Shown: positions 5,088 to 12,142, counted from the first letter of the stretch. The stretch is 12,543 bases of DNA from Phosphoribacter sp035448065 (GCA_035448065.1 DAOTIG010000103.1:1-12543); one strand, 5' to 3'. The notes: a model not told the origin generated them from the sequence alone. Program-made: numbers and translations.

Positions 5088-6278
5088 TCACCCCTCGCTC
5101 CGGAGCTCATCCTCTGCCAGACGCGTCACCGACGGGCGCTCTCGGGGCTCCTCGTCACGCGGCTGCACCACCTGCTTCCACCTCGTGCCGTGGCGGGCGA
5201 CCAGGCCGGCCACGGCCAGCCGCCCCAACGCCGCCAAGGTCTCCGGGAAGGGCAGCCCCGCGTGCAGCGCGATCCGCTGGGCCTCGGCCGGCGCGCGCAC
5301 CGGCACCACCGCCAGCACGAGCCGGTCGCCCTCGGACACCTCGTCGGCCGGCCGGACCGCGGCGCGTCGACGCGGAGCGGCGTCGACGCCGATCCGGCCG
5401 ACGAGGTCGATGACCTCGGCCACGTCGGTCACCAAGGTGGCCCAGCCCTCCCGCACCCCGTTGTGGCAGCCGGCCGACACCGCCGAGGTGACCGGACCAG
5501 GAACCGCCCCGATCGGTCGGCCCACCTCGCGCGCGTGCTTGGCCGTGTTGAGCGACCCCGATCGCAGGCCGGCCTCGACGATGACGGTGCCTGCGGTCAG
5601 TGCGGCGATCAGCCGATTACGTTGCAGGAAGCGGTATCTCGTCGGCGCGCCACCTGGCGGCACCTCGGACAGCACGACGCAGCTCTCGGCGATCGCCCGG
5701 ATCAGGCCGGCATGCTGCGATGGGTAGCACCGGTCGAGGCCGCCGGCGAGGACCGCGATGGTGCGGCCAGACGCGGCGAGCGCACCGTCGTGCGCGGCCC
5801 GGTCGATGCCGAAGGCCGCCCCCGAGACGATGGCTCGGCCGTGTGCCGCGAGCCCGGCGGCCAGGTCGTGGGCGACGGAGGCGCCATAGCGACTGCAGGT
5901 CCGAGCGCCGACGATCGACACCCCACGGTCACGCAGGCCGGCCGGCTCACCGGCCCCGATCGCCCAGAGGCAGGGCGGCGGATGCAGTAGGTCGTCGAGG
6001 CCGGTCGGCCAGTCGTCATCCCCGGGCACGATGATCCGCGCGCCGAGGACAGCAGCAGCGCGGGGCAGCGCGGTGAGGTCGGTGGAAGCAGCCCGATCCT
6101 GGATGCCGCGGAACCGGCGGTCGTCGGTCTCAGCAATCGCGGCGAGCGCGTCGACCGCGCCGAGCTGGGCGATCAGCCCAGTCATCACCGGGTCGCCGGG
6201 CTCGGCCAGCCGCGACCAGGCCATCCGGGCGGTCCGATCGTCGACGAGGAGCTCGCGGGGCAGCGGGATGGGGCTCAT
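5088..6278 (-). CDS. dprA: DNA-processing protein DprA
   Basis: A 396-residue DprA/Smf protein. DprA binds incoming single-stranded DNA during transformation and loads RecA; in bacteria not known to be competent its role is unclear. The Rossmann-like DNA-binding core spans about 78-300, with SIVGARTCSRYG (121-132), GAAFGIDRAAH (153-163), LAGGLDRCYPSQH (177-189), SEVPPG (204-209), FLQRNRLIAAL (217-227), VEAGLRSGSLNTA (234-246) and GRPIGAVPGPVTSAVSAGCH (253-272). A C-terminal winged-helix-like region follows at about 315-370. All hallmark motifs are intact. The start ATG (6278) overlaps the comM stop in the sequence ATGA, so translation is probably coupled. An upstream in-frame extension overlaps comM and lacks family similarity. 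Confidence 0.95.
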   Translation of the reverse strand: MSPIPLPRELLVDDRTARMAWSRLAEPGDPVMTGLIAQLGAVDALAAIAETDDRRFRGIQDRAASTDLTALPRAAAVLGARIIVPGDDDWPTGLDDLLHPPPCLWAIGAGEPAGLRDRGVSIVGARTCSRYGASVAHDLAAGLAAHGRAIVSGAAFGIDRAAHDGALAASGRTIAVLAGGLDRCYPSQHAGLIRAIAESCVVLSEVPPGGAPTRYRFLQRNRLIAALTAGTVIVEAGLRSGSLNTAKHAREVGRPIGAVPGPVTSAVSAGCHNGVREGWATLVTDVAEVIDLVGRIGVDAAPRRRAAVRPADEVSEGDRLVLAVVPVRAPAEAQRIALHAGLPFPETLAALGRLAVAGLVARHGTRWKQVVQPRDEEPRERPSVTRLAEDELRSEG

Positions 6279-7810
6279 GCGGCCAGCTCCGTCTGCTGCC
6301 GTAGCGACAGGGCCAGGCCCACGTCGTCCCGGGTCGGCGAGCTGCGCCCGCCCAGGTCGGCGATCGTCCAGGCCAGCCGCAGGCAGCGGTCGTAGCCACG
6401 CAGGGAGAGCTGGCCCCGGTCGATGGCCCGGTCGATCTCGTGGGTGCGCTGGTCCGGCAGCCGCCACGGGCTGCGTCGCAGCTCCGGACCGGGCACGCGA
6501 CCGTTGACGGCATACGGACGGCCCCTCCAGCGGCCGGCCTGCACGGCACGCGCCTCGCGCACCCGAGCTGCGACGACGTCGCTCGACTCGCCCGCGCCGC
6601 CGACGAGCGCTGCCCGCGAGGGTGCCGGCACGTGCACCTGGATGTCGACCCGGTCCATGAGCGGTCCGGCGATCCGGGTGAGGTAGGACCGCCGGGCCAC
6701 CACCGAGCACGAGCACGCGGCCCCCTTGCCGGAGAACATGCCGCACGGGCACGGATTGGCCGCCAGCACGAGCTGGAACTGGCAGGGGTAGCGGAAGCTG
6801 CCGAGAGCTCGCGCCACCGTCACATGCCCGGACTCCAGCGGCTGGCGCAGCGTCTGCAGCACCCCGGGCTTGAACTCCGCGGCCTCGTCCAGGAAGAGCA
6901 CACCGCCATGGGCCTGGGTGATCGCGCCCGGCTGGACGACGCCGGAGCCGCCCCCGACGAGCGCCACCGCCGAGGCACCGTGGTGCGGTGCGACGAAGGG
7001 AGGCCGGGTGATCAGCCGGTCCACCCGCCCGACTCCGACGATCGAGGCGATCGCCGTGACCTCCATCGACTGCCGCTCGTCGAGCGACGGCAGCAGGCTG
7101 GGCAGCCGCTCGGCGAGCATCGACTTGCCCGCCCCCGGTGGCCCGACGAGGTAGAGGTGGTGGGCACCCGCGGCCGCGATCTCCAGCGCGAGCCGGGCCT
7201 CGGGCTGTCCGACGACGTCGGCGAGGTCCGGCAACACCGGGTCCACCGGCACCGGCAGCACCGACTCCTCGACCGGCGGCACCGGCCGGCCGGTCGCAAG
7301 CAGCCGATAGCGCGCGACGAGCTCGCCGAGCCAGGCCACCGGATGCACCTGCATCCCGTCGACGAGCCGGGCCTCGGCGGCATTCGCCACCGGGACGACG
7401 ACATGCCGCACCCCGGCGCGCGCCGCCGCGATGACCGCCGGCAGCACGCCACGCACCGACCGGACCGAGCCGTCGAGCCCGAGCTCGCCGAGGTGCACGA
7501 CCTGCTCGACGAGCCGACCGGGCACCCTGCCCTCGGCGGCGAGTGCCGCGACGACGATCGCGAGGTCGAAGCCGCTGCCGATCTTGGGCACCGAGGCCGG
7601 CGAGAGGTTGACGGTGACCCGGCGCTGGGCCAGCGGGTGGCCGCTGTTGGCCGCCGCTGCCTTGACCCGGTCGGGCGCCTGGGCGCAGGCAGCGTCGGCC
7701 CGGCCGCTCACCGTGAAGGCCGGCAGCCCCGAGGCGATGTCGGCCTCGACCTCGACGAGGAAGCCGTCGACCCCGTGCAGCCCCACCGAGCGGGTCCGTC
7801 CCAGCCCCAT
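6275..7810 (-). CDS. comM: ComM/YifB-family AAA+ ATPase (Mg-chelatase-like)
   Basis: A 511-residue protein. ComM is a hexameric helicase that promotes branch migration of single-stranded DNA during natural transformation; outside competent species the family is called YifB. Domains: an N-terminal Lon/S5-like domain (about 1-170, with VNLSPASVPKIGSGFDLAI), then a Mg-chelatase-type AAA+ core with Walker A GPPGAGKS (223-230), Walker B VLFLDEA (304-310), and a Cys cluster, NPCPCG followed by CSC (Cys354, 356, 366, 368), that probably binds zinc; the C-terminal lid follows at about 410-505. Length is typical. The start ATG is 1 bp after the yraN stop, and the stop overlaps the dprA start by 4 bp, which indicates a single yraN-comM-dprA transcript. 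Confidence 0.95.
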   Translation of the reverse strand: MGLGRTRSVGLHGVDGFLVEVEADIASGLPAFTVSGRADAACAQAPDRVKAAAANSGHPLAQRRVTVNLSPASVPKIGSGFDLAIVVAALAAEGRVPGRLVEQVVHLGELGLDGSVRSVRGVLPAVIAAARAGVRHVVVPVANAAEARLVDGMQVHPVAWLGELVARYRLLATGRPVPPVEESVLPVPVDPVLPDLADVVGQPEARLALEIAAAGAHHLYLVGPPGAGKSMLAERLPSLLPSLDERQSMEVTAIASIVGVGRVDRLITRPPFVAPHHGASAVALVGGGSGVVQPGAITQAHGGVLFLDEAAEFKPGVLQTLRQPLESGHVTVARALGSFRYPCQFQLVLAANPCPCGMFSGKGAACSCSVVARRSYLTRIAGPLMDRVDIQVHVPAPSRAALVGGAGESSDVVAARVREARAVQAGRWRGRPYAVNGRVPGPELRRSPWRLPDQRTHEIDRAIDRGQLSLRGYDRCLRLAWTIADLGGRSSPTRDDVGLALSLRQQTELAA

Positions 7811-7811
7811 C

Positions 7812-8222
7812 TCAGCCCACCCCCTTGAGGTGCTCGACGAGGCTGGGGCCGCTCGGTGGCCGGACCACGCCGACGACGTCGACGCGGATGTCGCCCCAGG
7901 AGTGCTCCGGGTGGGCGGCGGCCCAGGCTGCCGCCAGCCGGCGCAACCGGGCCAGCTTGGCCCAGGTGACCGACTCGGCGGGCGTGCCGAAGGCACTCCC
8001 CCGCCGGGTCTTGACCTCGCAGACGACGAGGCAGTCCCCGTCGCGCGCGACGAGGTCGATCTCGCCGATCCGGCACCGCCAGTTGCGGTCGAGCACGACC
8101 AGACCCTGGTCGACGAGATAGCGCTCGGCGACCCGCTGACCGAATGCGCCGACCGCGGCGGCGAGCCGATGCGGCATACCGGATCGGGAGGTGGGGGATG
8201 AGGGTGCGGGCTCGGCTGTCAT
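7812..8222 (-). CDS. yraN: YraN/UPF0102 family nuclease-like protein
   Basis: A 136-residue protein of the UPF0102 (YraN) family, which has a restriction-endonuclease-like fold and no settled function; it nearly always travels with rnhB, comM and dprA. The fold marks are present: GxxGQRVAERYLVDQG (about 25-40), RIGEIDLVARDG (51-62) and VCEVKTR (67-73), supplying the acidic and Lys residues of a PD-(D/E)xK-like site. ATG 8222 is the longest start; Met16 (8177) is an alternative and starts nearer to conserved sequence. The codon for Met16 itself lies inside a GGTATGCCGC motif. It is separated from DUF2469 by the plus-strand cupin gene, so it probably has its own promoter in 8223-8344, though no clear -10 is seen. 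Confidence 0.9.
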   Translation of the reverse strand: MTAEPAPSSPTSRSGMPHRLAAAVGAFGQRVAERYLVDQGLVVLDRNWRCRIGEIDLVARDGDCLVVCEVKTRRGSAFGTPAESVTWAKLARLRRLAAAWAAAHPEHSWGDIRVDVVGVVRPPSGPSLVEHLKGVG

Positions 8223-8274
8223 GCCGACAGCGTCGGTGACCGCGCGACCGCACCGACAGGCCGAGCACCCTGGC

Positions 8275-8313
8275 TGTGGACAACCCCAGTCTGGGCCGGG
8301 GGGTTGTGGACAG
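8275..8313 (+). promoter_or_regulatory. DnaA-box-like pair with hairpin between yraN and the cupin gene
   Basis: TGTGGACAA (8275-8283) is a perfect actinobacterial DnaA-box match, and TGTGGACAG (8305-8313), one mismatch, follows in the same orientation exactly 30 bp away. Between them ACAACCCC (8280-8287) and GGGGTTGT (8300-8307) form an 8-bp inverted repeat with a 12-nt centre. The second box overlaps TGGACA (8307-8312), a near -35 sequence for the cupin promoter. Confidence 0.5.
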
Positions 8314-8332
8314 CGGGACCCGCCACCCCGGG

Positions 8333-8338
8333 CATACT
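8333..8338 (+). promoter_or_regulatory. Leaderless -10 element of the cupin gene
   Basis: CATACT ends 6 nt before the ATG at 8345 and matches the -10 consensus at four of six positions. A -35-like TGGACA lies at 8307-8312, a gap of 20 bp, longer than usual. No Shine-Dalgarno site precedes the ATG. Confidence 0.5.
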
Positions 8339-8344
8339 CGGGGC

Positions 8345-8794
8345 ATGGACCTGACCGACATCGGACCGCAGCCGCACACCTTCGACATCGAGACCGCGAC
8401 GGTCGAGAACTCCACCTACCGCACGGTGGCGTGGACCGGCCGCTACCTGCAGGTGACCCTCATGTCGATCCCGGTGGGTGAGTCGATCGGTCTCGAGGTG
8501 CACCCCGAGACCGACCAGTTCCTGCGGCTGGACCAGGGCCAGGGCCGCTGCGTCATGGGCCCGGAGCAGGACCAGCTCCCCTACCAGCAGGACGTCAGCG
8601 ACGGCTGGAGCATCCAGGTGCCGGCCGGCACCTGGCACGACGTCATCAACACCGGCGACGAGCCGATGCGGCTCTATGCCGTCTACGCGCCGGTGCACCA
8701 CGCGCAGGGCAGGATCCACGGCACCGCGGCCGAGGCCGAGGCGGACGAGGAGGCGGGCACCGACGAGCCGCCGAGCTGGACCGTGCAGCCCTAG
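8345..8794 (+). CDS. Small single-domain cupin protein
   Basis: A 149-residue cupin (cupin_2-type barrel), resembling small mannose-6-phosphate-isomerase-like cupins. Motif 1 is GLEVHPETDQFLRLDQGQG (49-67), with His53, Glu55 and Gln58 in place of the fuller HxH...E set. Motif 2 is VPAGTWHDVINTG (92-104), matching PxGxxHxxxN with His98. At least two His are available for a metal ion. The C-terminus (about 125-140) is an acidic Ala/Glu-rich tail. No enzymatic function can be assigned. The gene runs against the surrounding minus-strand block, between DUF2469 and yraN, and has its own leaderless promoter. Its stop lies 15 bp from the DUF2469 stop. An upstream in-frame ATG at 8276 overlaps the DnaA-box-like pair and is unlikely to be the start. 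Confidence 0.85.
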   Translation: MDLTDIGPQPHTFDIETATVENSTYRTVAWTGRYLQVTLMSIPVGESIGLEVHPETDQFLRLDQGQGRCVMGPEQDQLPYQQDVSDGWSIQVPAGTWHDVINTGDEPMRLYAVYAPVHHAQGRIHGTAAEAEADEEAGTDEPPSWTVQP

Positions 8795-8812
8795 GGCGTC
8801 CTGGTTCGCCTA
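8788..8812. terminator. Palindromic stretch between convergent cupin and DUF2469 stops
   Basis: GCCCTAGGGC (8788-8797) is a perfect 10-bp palindrome centred on the cupin stop TAG. In addition TAGGGCG (8792-8798) can pair with CGCCTA (8807-8812) with one bulge, putting both stop codons on a single stem. It may help end both transcripts; there is no U-run. Confidence 0.35.
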
Positions 8813-9115
8813 TGACGGCAGCTGCAGCTCGCTCTTGGGCAGCTCCTCGATGTTGACGTCCTTGAAGGTCACGACCCGCACCGACTTGACGAACCTCGCC
8901 GGCCGGTAGATGTCCCACACCCAGGCGTCGCTCATCGTGATGTCGAAGAAGACCTCGCCGCCGTCGGAGCGGACCTTCATGTCGACGGAGTTGGCCAGGT
9001 AGAAGCGCCGCTCGGTCTCGACGACGTGGGTGAACAGCCCGACGACGTCACGGTATTCGCGGTAGAGGGCGAGCTCCTGCTCGGTCTCGTACTTCTCGAG
9101 GTCCTCAGAGCTCAC
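8810..9115 (-). CDS. DUF2469 family protein
   Basis: A 101-residue acidic soluble protein of the actinobacteria-specific DUF2469 family, nearly always next to rnhB; function unknown. The N-terminus reads SSEDLEKYETEQELALYREY, matching the family pattern, followed by VVGLFTHVVETERRFYLAN. The GTG at 9115 is chosen over the ATG at 9130 because GGGGAG lies 7 nt before it and because the family normally begins at this position. With the GTG the gene overlaps the rnhB stop by 11 bp, which suggests coupled translation. With the ATG there would be five extra residues (MGSAR) and a 26-bp overlap. The family's link with RNase HII hints at nucleic-acid maintenance, but that is inference. Confidence 0.92.
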   Translation of the reverse strand: MSSEDLEKYETEQELALYREYRDVVGLFTHVVETERRFYLANSVDMKVRSDGGEVFFDITMSDAWVWDIYRPARFVKSVRVVTFKDVNIEELPKSELQLPS

Positions 9116-9863
9116 GCGCGCACTCCCCATCGCCGGTCGGGTCGTCCCGTTCTACCACGCTCTGCGGCAGCCCGGGCAATCGCCACGAGCGCCGGTGCAG
9201 GGCGCACGGGCCGTGCTCGGCGAGCGCCGCGAGGTGCTCCGGCGCGGCATAGCCCTTGTTGACCGCCCAGTGGTATGCCGGGTGCTCACCGGAGAGCCGC
9301 ACCATCAGCTCGTCGCGCTCCACCTTCGCGAGCACGGAGGCGGCCGCGACCGACGAGCAGCGCAGGTCGGCCTTGATCATCGTCGTCACCGGCGGGGTCA
9401 CCGGGTGGCCGGCGGTGTCGTCGGCGAAGGCGAGCAGGCCCACCTGCTCCGGTGGGGTGAGCCAGTCGTGGTTGCCGTCGAGGACGACGAGGTCGGGCAC
9501 CACCGGCAGCGCGGCGAGCGCCCGCACCCCGGCCAGTCGCAGCGCGGCGATGATGCCGACCGCGTCGATCTCCTCGGGCGAGGCGTGGCCGACGGCATGC
9601 GCGTGCGCCCAACGCCGGATCCGCGGCACCATCGCGGTGCGGGCCTGTGGCGTGAGCAGCTTGGAGTCCTTGATGCCGACCGGGGCCGAGCGGCATACCT
9701 CGGTGATGACGACGACGCCCACGGTCACCGGCCCCGCCAGGGCGCCGCGGCCGACCTCGTCCATCCCGGCCAACACGGGATATCCCGACCGCTGCAGCTG
9801 CCGCTCGACCCGCAGCGAGGGACGTCGCGACGTGGTGCGCGGGTGGCTCCGGGTGACGGTCAT
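9105..9863 (-). CDS. rnhB: Ribonuclease HII
   Basis: A 252-residue RNase HII, which cuts the RNA strand of RNA-DNA hybrids and starts removal of single ribonucleotides from DNA. The catalytic acidic residues are visible: Asp35 and Glu36 in MDEVGRGALAGPV, Asp129 in VVLDGNHDWL, and Asp166 in IKADLRC; KADLRCSSVAAASVLAKVERD is the typical downstream helix. The stretch between Asp129 and Asp166 is about 19 residues longer than in E. coli, as I recall it is in other actinobacterial enzymes. The N-terminal 25 residues are basic. The start ATG lies 19 nt after the lepB stop with no strong Shine-Dalgarno site, which fits read-through from the upstream cistron. The 3' end overlaps DUF2469. Confidence 0.96.
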   Translation of the reverse strand: MTVTRSHPRTTSRRPSLRVERQLQRSGYPVLAGMDEVGRGALAGPVTVGVVVITEVCRSAPVGIKDSKLLTPQARTAMVPRIRRWAHAHAVGHASPEEIDAVGIIAALRLAGVRALAALPVVPDLVVLDGNHDWLTPPEQVGLLAFADDTAGHPVTPPVTTMIKADLRCSSVAAASVLAKVERDELMVRLSGEHPAYHWAVNKGYAAPEHLAALAEHGPCALHRRSWRLPGLPQSVVERDDPTGDGECAREL

Positions 9864-9882
9864 CGGCGGGTCAGGATGGTGG

Positions 9883-10704
9883 TCAGGTCTTCTTCGAGCC
9901 GGTGGAGCTCGTCGGCGGAGCGGTCGCCGGTGGCACCGGCGCGGTGGGGCCGGGCGTCGGCGTCGGCGGGTGCGCGGGCACCCCGCTGTAGACCCGCTCC
10001 GGGACGGTGAGCCAGTGCACCCGCTCGAGCGGCCAGACGATCATCACGGCCCGGCCGCGGATCGCGGTGATCGGCACCGAGCCCTTGGCGCCAGTGCCGT
10101 CGTCGTGCAGGCGGGAGTCGGCCGAGTCGGAGCGGTGGTCGCCCATCACCCACACCCGACCGTCCGGCACGGTGATGGCGAAGGGCGGGCGGCCGCCGCC
10201 CGGGGTGTCGCCGCTCTTGACGTAGGGCTCGACGATCGGCACCCCGTTGACGGTGACCCGGCCGGCCGCGTCACAGCAGGCGACCTTGTCACCGGGCAGG
10301 CCGATGACCCGCTTGATGAGGTAGTCCTTCGAGTCGTCGGGCGCCAGGCCGAGGAAGACGAGCAGGCCCTGCAGCGCGCTGCGCTGGACCGGAGGGGTGA
10401 TTCCGAGCCAGTGATCCGGGTCGTCGAAGACGACGATGTCGCCGCGCTCGAGGTCGACGCGGGTCGGGGTCAGCTTGCTGACGATGACCCGGTCGTCCTT
10501 GACCAGGGTGTCCTCCATCGAGCCCGACGGGATGTGGAAGGGCTGGATGAGGAAGGTCTTGACGAGCAGCGACAGGCCCATCGCGAGGACCGCGACGATG
10601 ACCGTCTCGCGGAGCGCGTCGAGCACCCGCTGGCCGAACGAGCGCGGCGGGTCGTCCTCGTCGTCGTCGGCGACGGGGGTCTCCCGCGTGCTGGGCTCGG
10701 TCAT
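9883..10704 (-). CDS. lepB: Type I signal peptidase, second copy
   Basis: A 273-residue signal peptidase I, which releases exported proteins from their signal peptides at the outer face of the membrane. One transmembrane segment lies at about 33-54 (TVIVAVLAMGLSLLVKTFLI). The Ser-Lys dyad is Ser62 (IPSGSMEDTL) and Lys131 (YLIKRVIGLPGD). The box-E motif GDHRSDSADSR (188-198) is present. The cytoplasmic N-terminus is acidic (DDDEDD), and the C-terminal about 35 residues form a Pro/Thr/Ala-rich tail ending in KKT. The start ATG overlaps the stop of the upstream lepB copy as ATGA, so the two are translationally coupled. It differs clearly from the upstream copy outside the active-site motifs, so it is an old duplication. 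Confidence 0.95.
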   Translation of the reverse strand: MTEPSTRETPVADDDEDDPPRSFGQRVLDALRETVIVAVLAMGLSLLVKTFLIQPFHIPSGSMEDTLVKDDRVIVSKLTPTRVDLERGDIVVFDDPDHWLGITPPVQRSALQGLLVFLGLAPDDSKDYLIKRVIGLPGDKVACCDAAGRVTVNGVPIVEPYVKSGDTPGGGRPPFAITVPDGRVWVMGDHRSDSADSRLHDDGTGAKGSVPITAIRGRAVMIVWPLERVHWLTVPERVYSGVPAHPPTPTPGPTAPVPPATAPPTSSTGSKKT

Positions 10705-11465
10705 GGACGGGCGCCTGTCGTCTGGGTCGGTACGGCCGGCTGGCTCGCCGGTGACCCGGGCGGTGTGGTCGGTGCGGTCGGTATGCCGGCCAGGCCCGGA
10801 GCCGGGGTCAGCGTACCCAACCGATCCATCGGCCAGTAGCGCACCCACGCCCGACCGACGACGTCGTCGAGCGGGACCATGCCCCCGCCGGGCCGGCCGA
10901 GCTGGGCCCGCGAGTCGGCCGAGCCGCTCCGGTGGTCGCCCATCACCCAGATCCGGCCCTCGGGCACGACGACGTCGAAGGTCATCGAGCTGGGCTCGTC
11001 GCCGGGGTAGACATAAGGCTCCTCGACCGGGGTGCCGTTGACGGTGAGCCGCCCCGCGGTGTCGCAGCAGACGACCCGGTCCCCGGGCACGCCGACGACC
11101 CGCTTGACGTAGTCGGCGCCCGAGCCCAGCGACAGCAGAGTGAGCGCCGAGCGGATGGTCTGCCGGATGCCGCCCCCCGAGCTGGCGCTGCCGGTGGGGG
11201 CACCCCAGGTCTGCGATCCGTCGAAGACGACGATGTCGCCGCGCTGGATGGACGGCCCGCGCTGCAGCCGGTTGACGAGGATCCGGTCGCCGGGCACGAG
11301 CGTGGGCTCCATCGAGCCACTGGGCACGACGAAGGACTGCACGAGCAGCCCGCGCACGAGGAGCATGACGAGGATCGCGATCCCCGCCGTCTGCAGGTGC
11401 TGGCCCGCCCGCCGCCGGGTGGGGCGGGCGGGCTCGGCCTGGTCGGCCCGGTCGGGCTCGCTCAC
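10701..11465 (-). CDS. lepB: Type I signal peptidase, first copy
   Basis: A 254-residue signal peptidase I. A transmembrane segment lies at about 26-46, after a basic TRRR stretch. Catalytic residues are Ser51 (VPSGSMEPTL) and Lys121 (YVKRVVGVPGD); GDHRSGSADSR (177-187) follows. Both copies carry a VxCCDxAGRxTVNG segment, in which the Cys pair may form part of a conserved substructure. The C-terminal about 35 residues are a Pro/Thr/Ala-rich tail. The start is GTG (11465), 27 nt after the rplS stop, with no obvious Shine-Dalgarno site, so expression probably depends on rplS transcription. An Ile in the tail uses the very rare ATA codon, inside a GTATGCCG motif. Gene order rplS-lepB is typical for Actinobacteria. 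Confidence 0.95.
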   Translation of the reverse strand: MSEPDRADQAEPARPTRRRAGQHLQTAGIAILVMLLVRGLLVQSFVVPSGSMEPTLVPGDRILVNRLQRGPSIQRGDIVVFDGSQTWGAPTGSASSGGGIRQTIRSALTLLSLGSGADYVKRVVGVPGDRVVCCDTAGRLTVNGTPVEEPYVYPGDEPSSMTFDVVVPEGRIWVMGDHRSGSADSRAQLGRPGGGMVPLDDVVGRAWVRYWPMDRLGTLTPAPGLAGIPTAPTTPPGSPASQPAVPTQTTGARP

Positions 11466-11492
11466 GCGGCGCGGTCAGTCCGGCGCGGGCGC

Positions 11493-11897
11493 TCAGGCCT
11501 CGCTGTCAGCCGGAGCCTTGTCGGCGGGAGCCGGCTTGGCGTCGGTCTTGCCGGTGTCGCGCTTCTCCTTGATCTTGGCGGCCTTGCCGCGCAGGTCGCG
11601 CAGGTAGTAGAGCTTGGCCCGGCGGACGTCGCCGCGGGTCACGACCTCGATCTTCTCGATGATCGGGGTGTGCAGCGGGAAGGTCCGCTCGACGCCGACG
11701 CCGAAGGACACCTTGCGCACGGTGAAGGTCTCGGTCACGCCGCCGCCGTGCTTGCGGATGACGATGCCCTGGAAGACCTGGATCCGGGAGCGGTTGCCCT
11801 CGACGACCTTGACGTGCACCTTGACGGTGTCGCCGGCGCGGAAGGCGGGCAGGTCGGTCCGCATCGAGGCCTTGTCGACGGCGTCGAGCTGGTGCAT
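11493..11897 (-). CDS. rplS: 50S ribosomal protein L19
   Basis: A 134-residue L19, a component at the 30S-50S interface. Family marks: MHQLDAVDKASMRTDLPAFR at the N-terminus, GDTVKVHVKVVEGNRSRIQ, FQGIVIRKHGGGVTETFTVR, GVGVERTFPLHTPIIEKIEV and RAKLYYLRDLRGKAAKIKEK. It is followed by an extra Lys/Ala/Pro/Asp tail (about 115-134) that lengthens it past the usual 115 residues, as is common in Actinobacteria. It probably leads the minus-strand operon with the two lepB genes and rnhB. Only a poor Shine-Dalgarno match precedes the ATG, and a long structured leader lies upstream. Confidence 0.97.
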   Translation of the reverse strand: MHQLDAVDKASMRTDLPAFRAGDTVKVHVKVVEGNRSRIQVFQGIVIRKHGGGVTETFTVRKVSFGVGVERTFPLHTPIIEKIEVVTRGDVRRAKLYYLRDLRGKAAKIKEKRDTGKTDAKPAPADKAPADSEA

Positions 11898-11922
11898 GGT
11901 GACTTCGCTTTCTCGGGCGCCA

Positions 11923-11950
11923 CAGGTCGCCGCAGGTCGTCGTGCAGGTC
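11923..11950 (-). repeat. Three phased CAGGTC repeats in the rplS leader
   Basis: CAGGTC occurs at 11923, 11933 and 11945 (GACCTG on the mRNA strand), 10 and 12 bp apart, 26 to 48 nt before the rplS start codon. The spacing is close to one helical turn. It could be a protein-binding site on DNA or a repeated RNA element; its function is unknown. Confidence 0.4.
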
Positions 11951-12011
11951 CGGTATGCCGCTCGGCCGGCCGCGCGCGCCGCGCACCCGCGTGGGTGGTG
12001 GGTCTGCGCTC

Positions 12012-12026
12012 CCCCTGTGGCAGGGG
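12012..12026 (-). repeat. Stem-loop in the rplS leader
   Basis: CCCCTG-TGG-CAGGGG forms a perfect 6-bp stem with a 3-nt loop about 115 nt upstream of the rplS ATG. No U-run follows. It lies inside the rplS leader if transcription starts near the CAGACT candidate -10 around 12053-12058. Confidence 0.5.
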
Positions 12027-12142
12027 CCGGTGGGTCCGACAGCAACACCTCAGTCTGCCAGAAGGGCCGGGGGCGGCGGAAATCCGCGGCGACCTCGCGG
12101 CCCCGTGCCGAGAGTCGGCGTCGATGGTCGCCGCTCTGGCAC

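Noticed and set aside
6440..7828. Long plus-strand open frame (about 460 codons) opposite comM
   Set aside because: High-GC DNA opens antisense frames; the translation is His/Arg/Gly-rich low-complexity sequence with no family motifs, while the minus strand encodes an unmistakable ComM.
8276..8344. Upstream ATG (8276) as the cupin start
   Set aside because: The extra 23 residues lie over the DnaA-box-like pair and the promoter, show no cupin similarity, and the ATG at 8345 has the leaderless geometry.
9256..10839. Long plus-strand open frame (about 527 codons) opposite rnhB and lepB
   Set aside because: It spans two well-identified minus-strand genes, has a repetitive Arg/Asp-rich composition and no promoter or ribosome-binding site.
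122..11960. GTATGCCG as a Chi or FtsK-orienting (KOPS) sequence
   Set aside because: The copies are split 7 to 7 between strands in this window, whereas such signals are strongly strand-biased; a whole-genome count would be needed to settle it.
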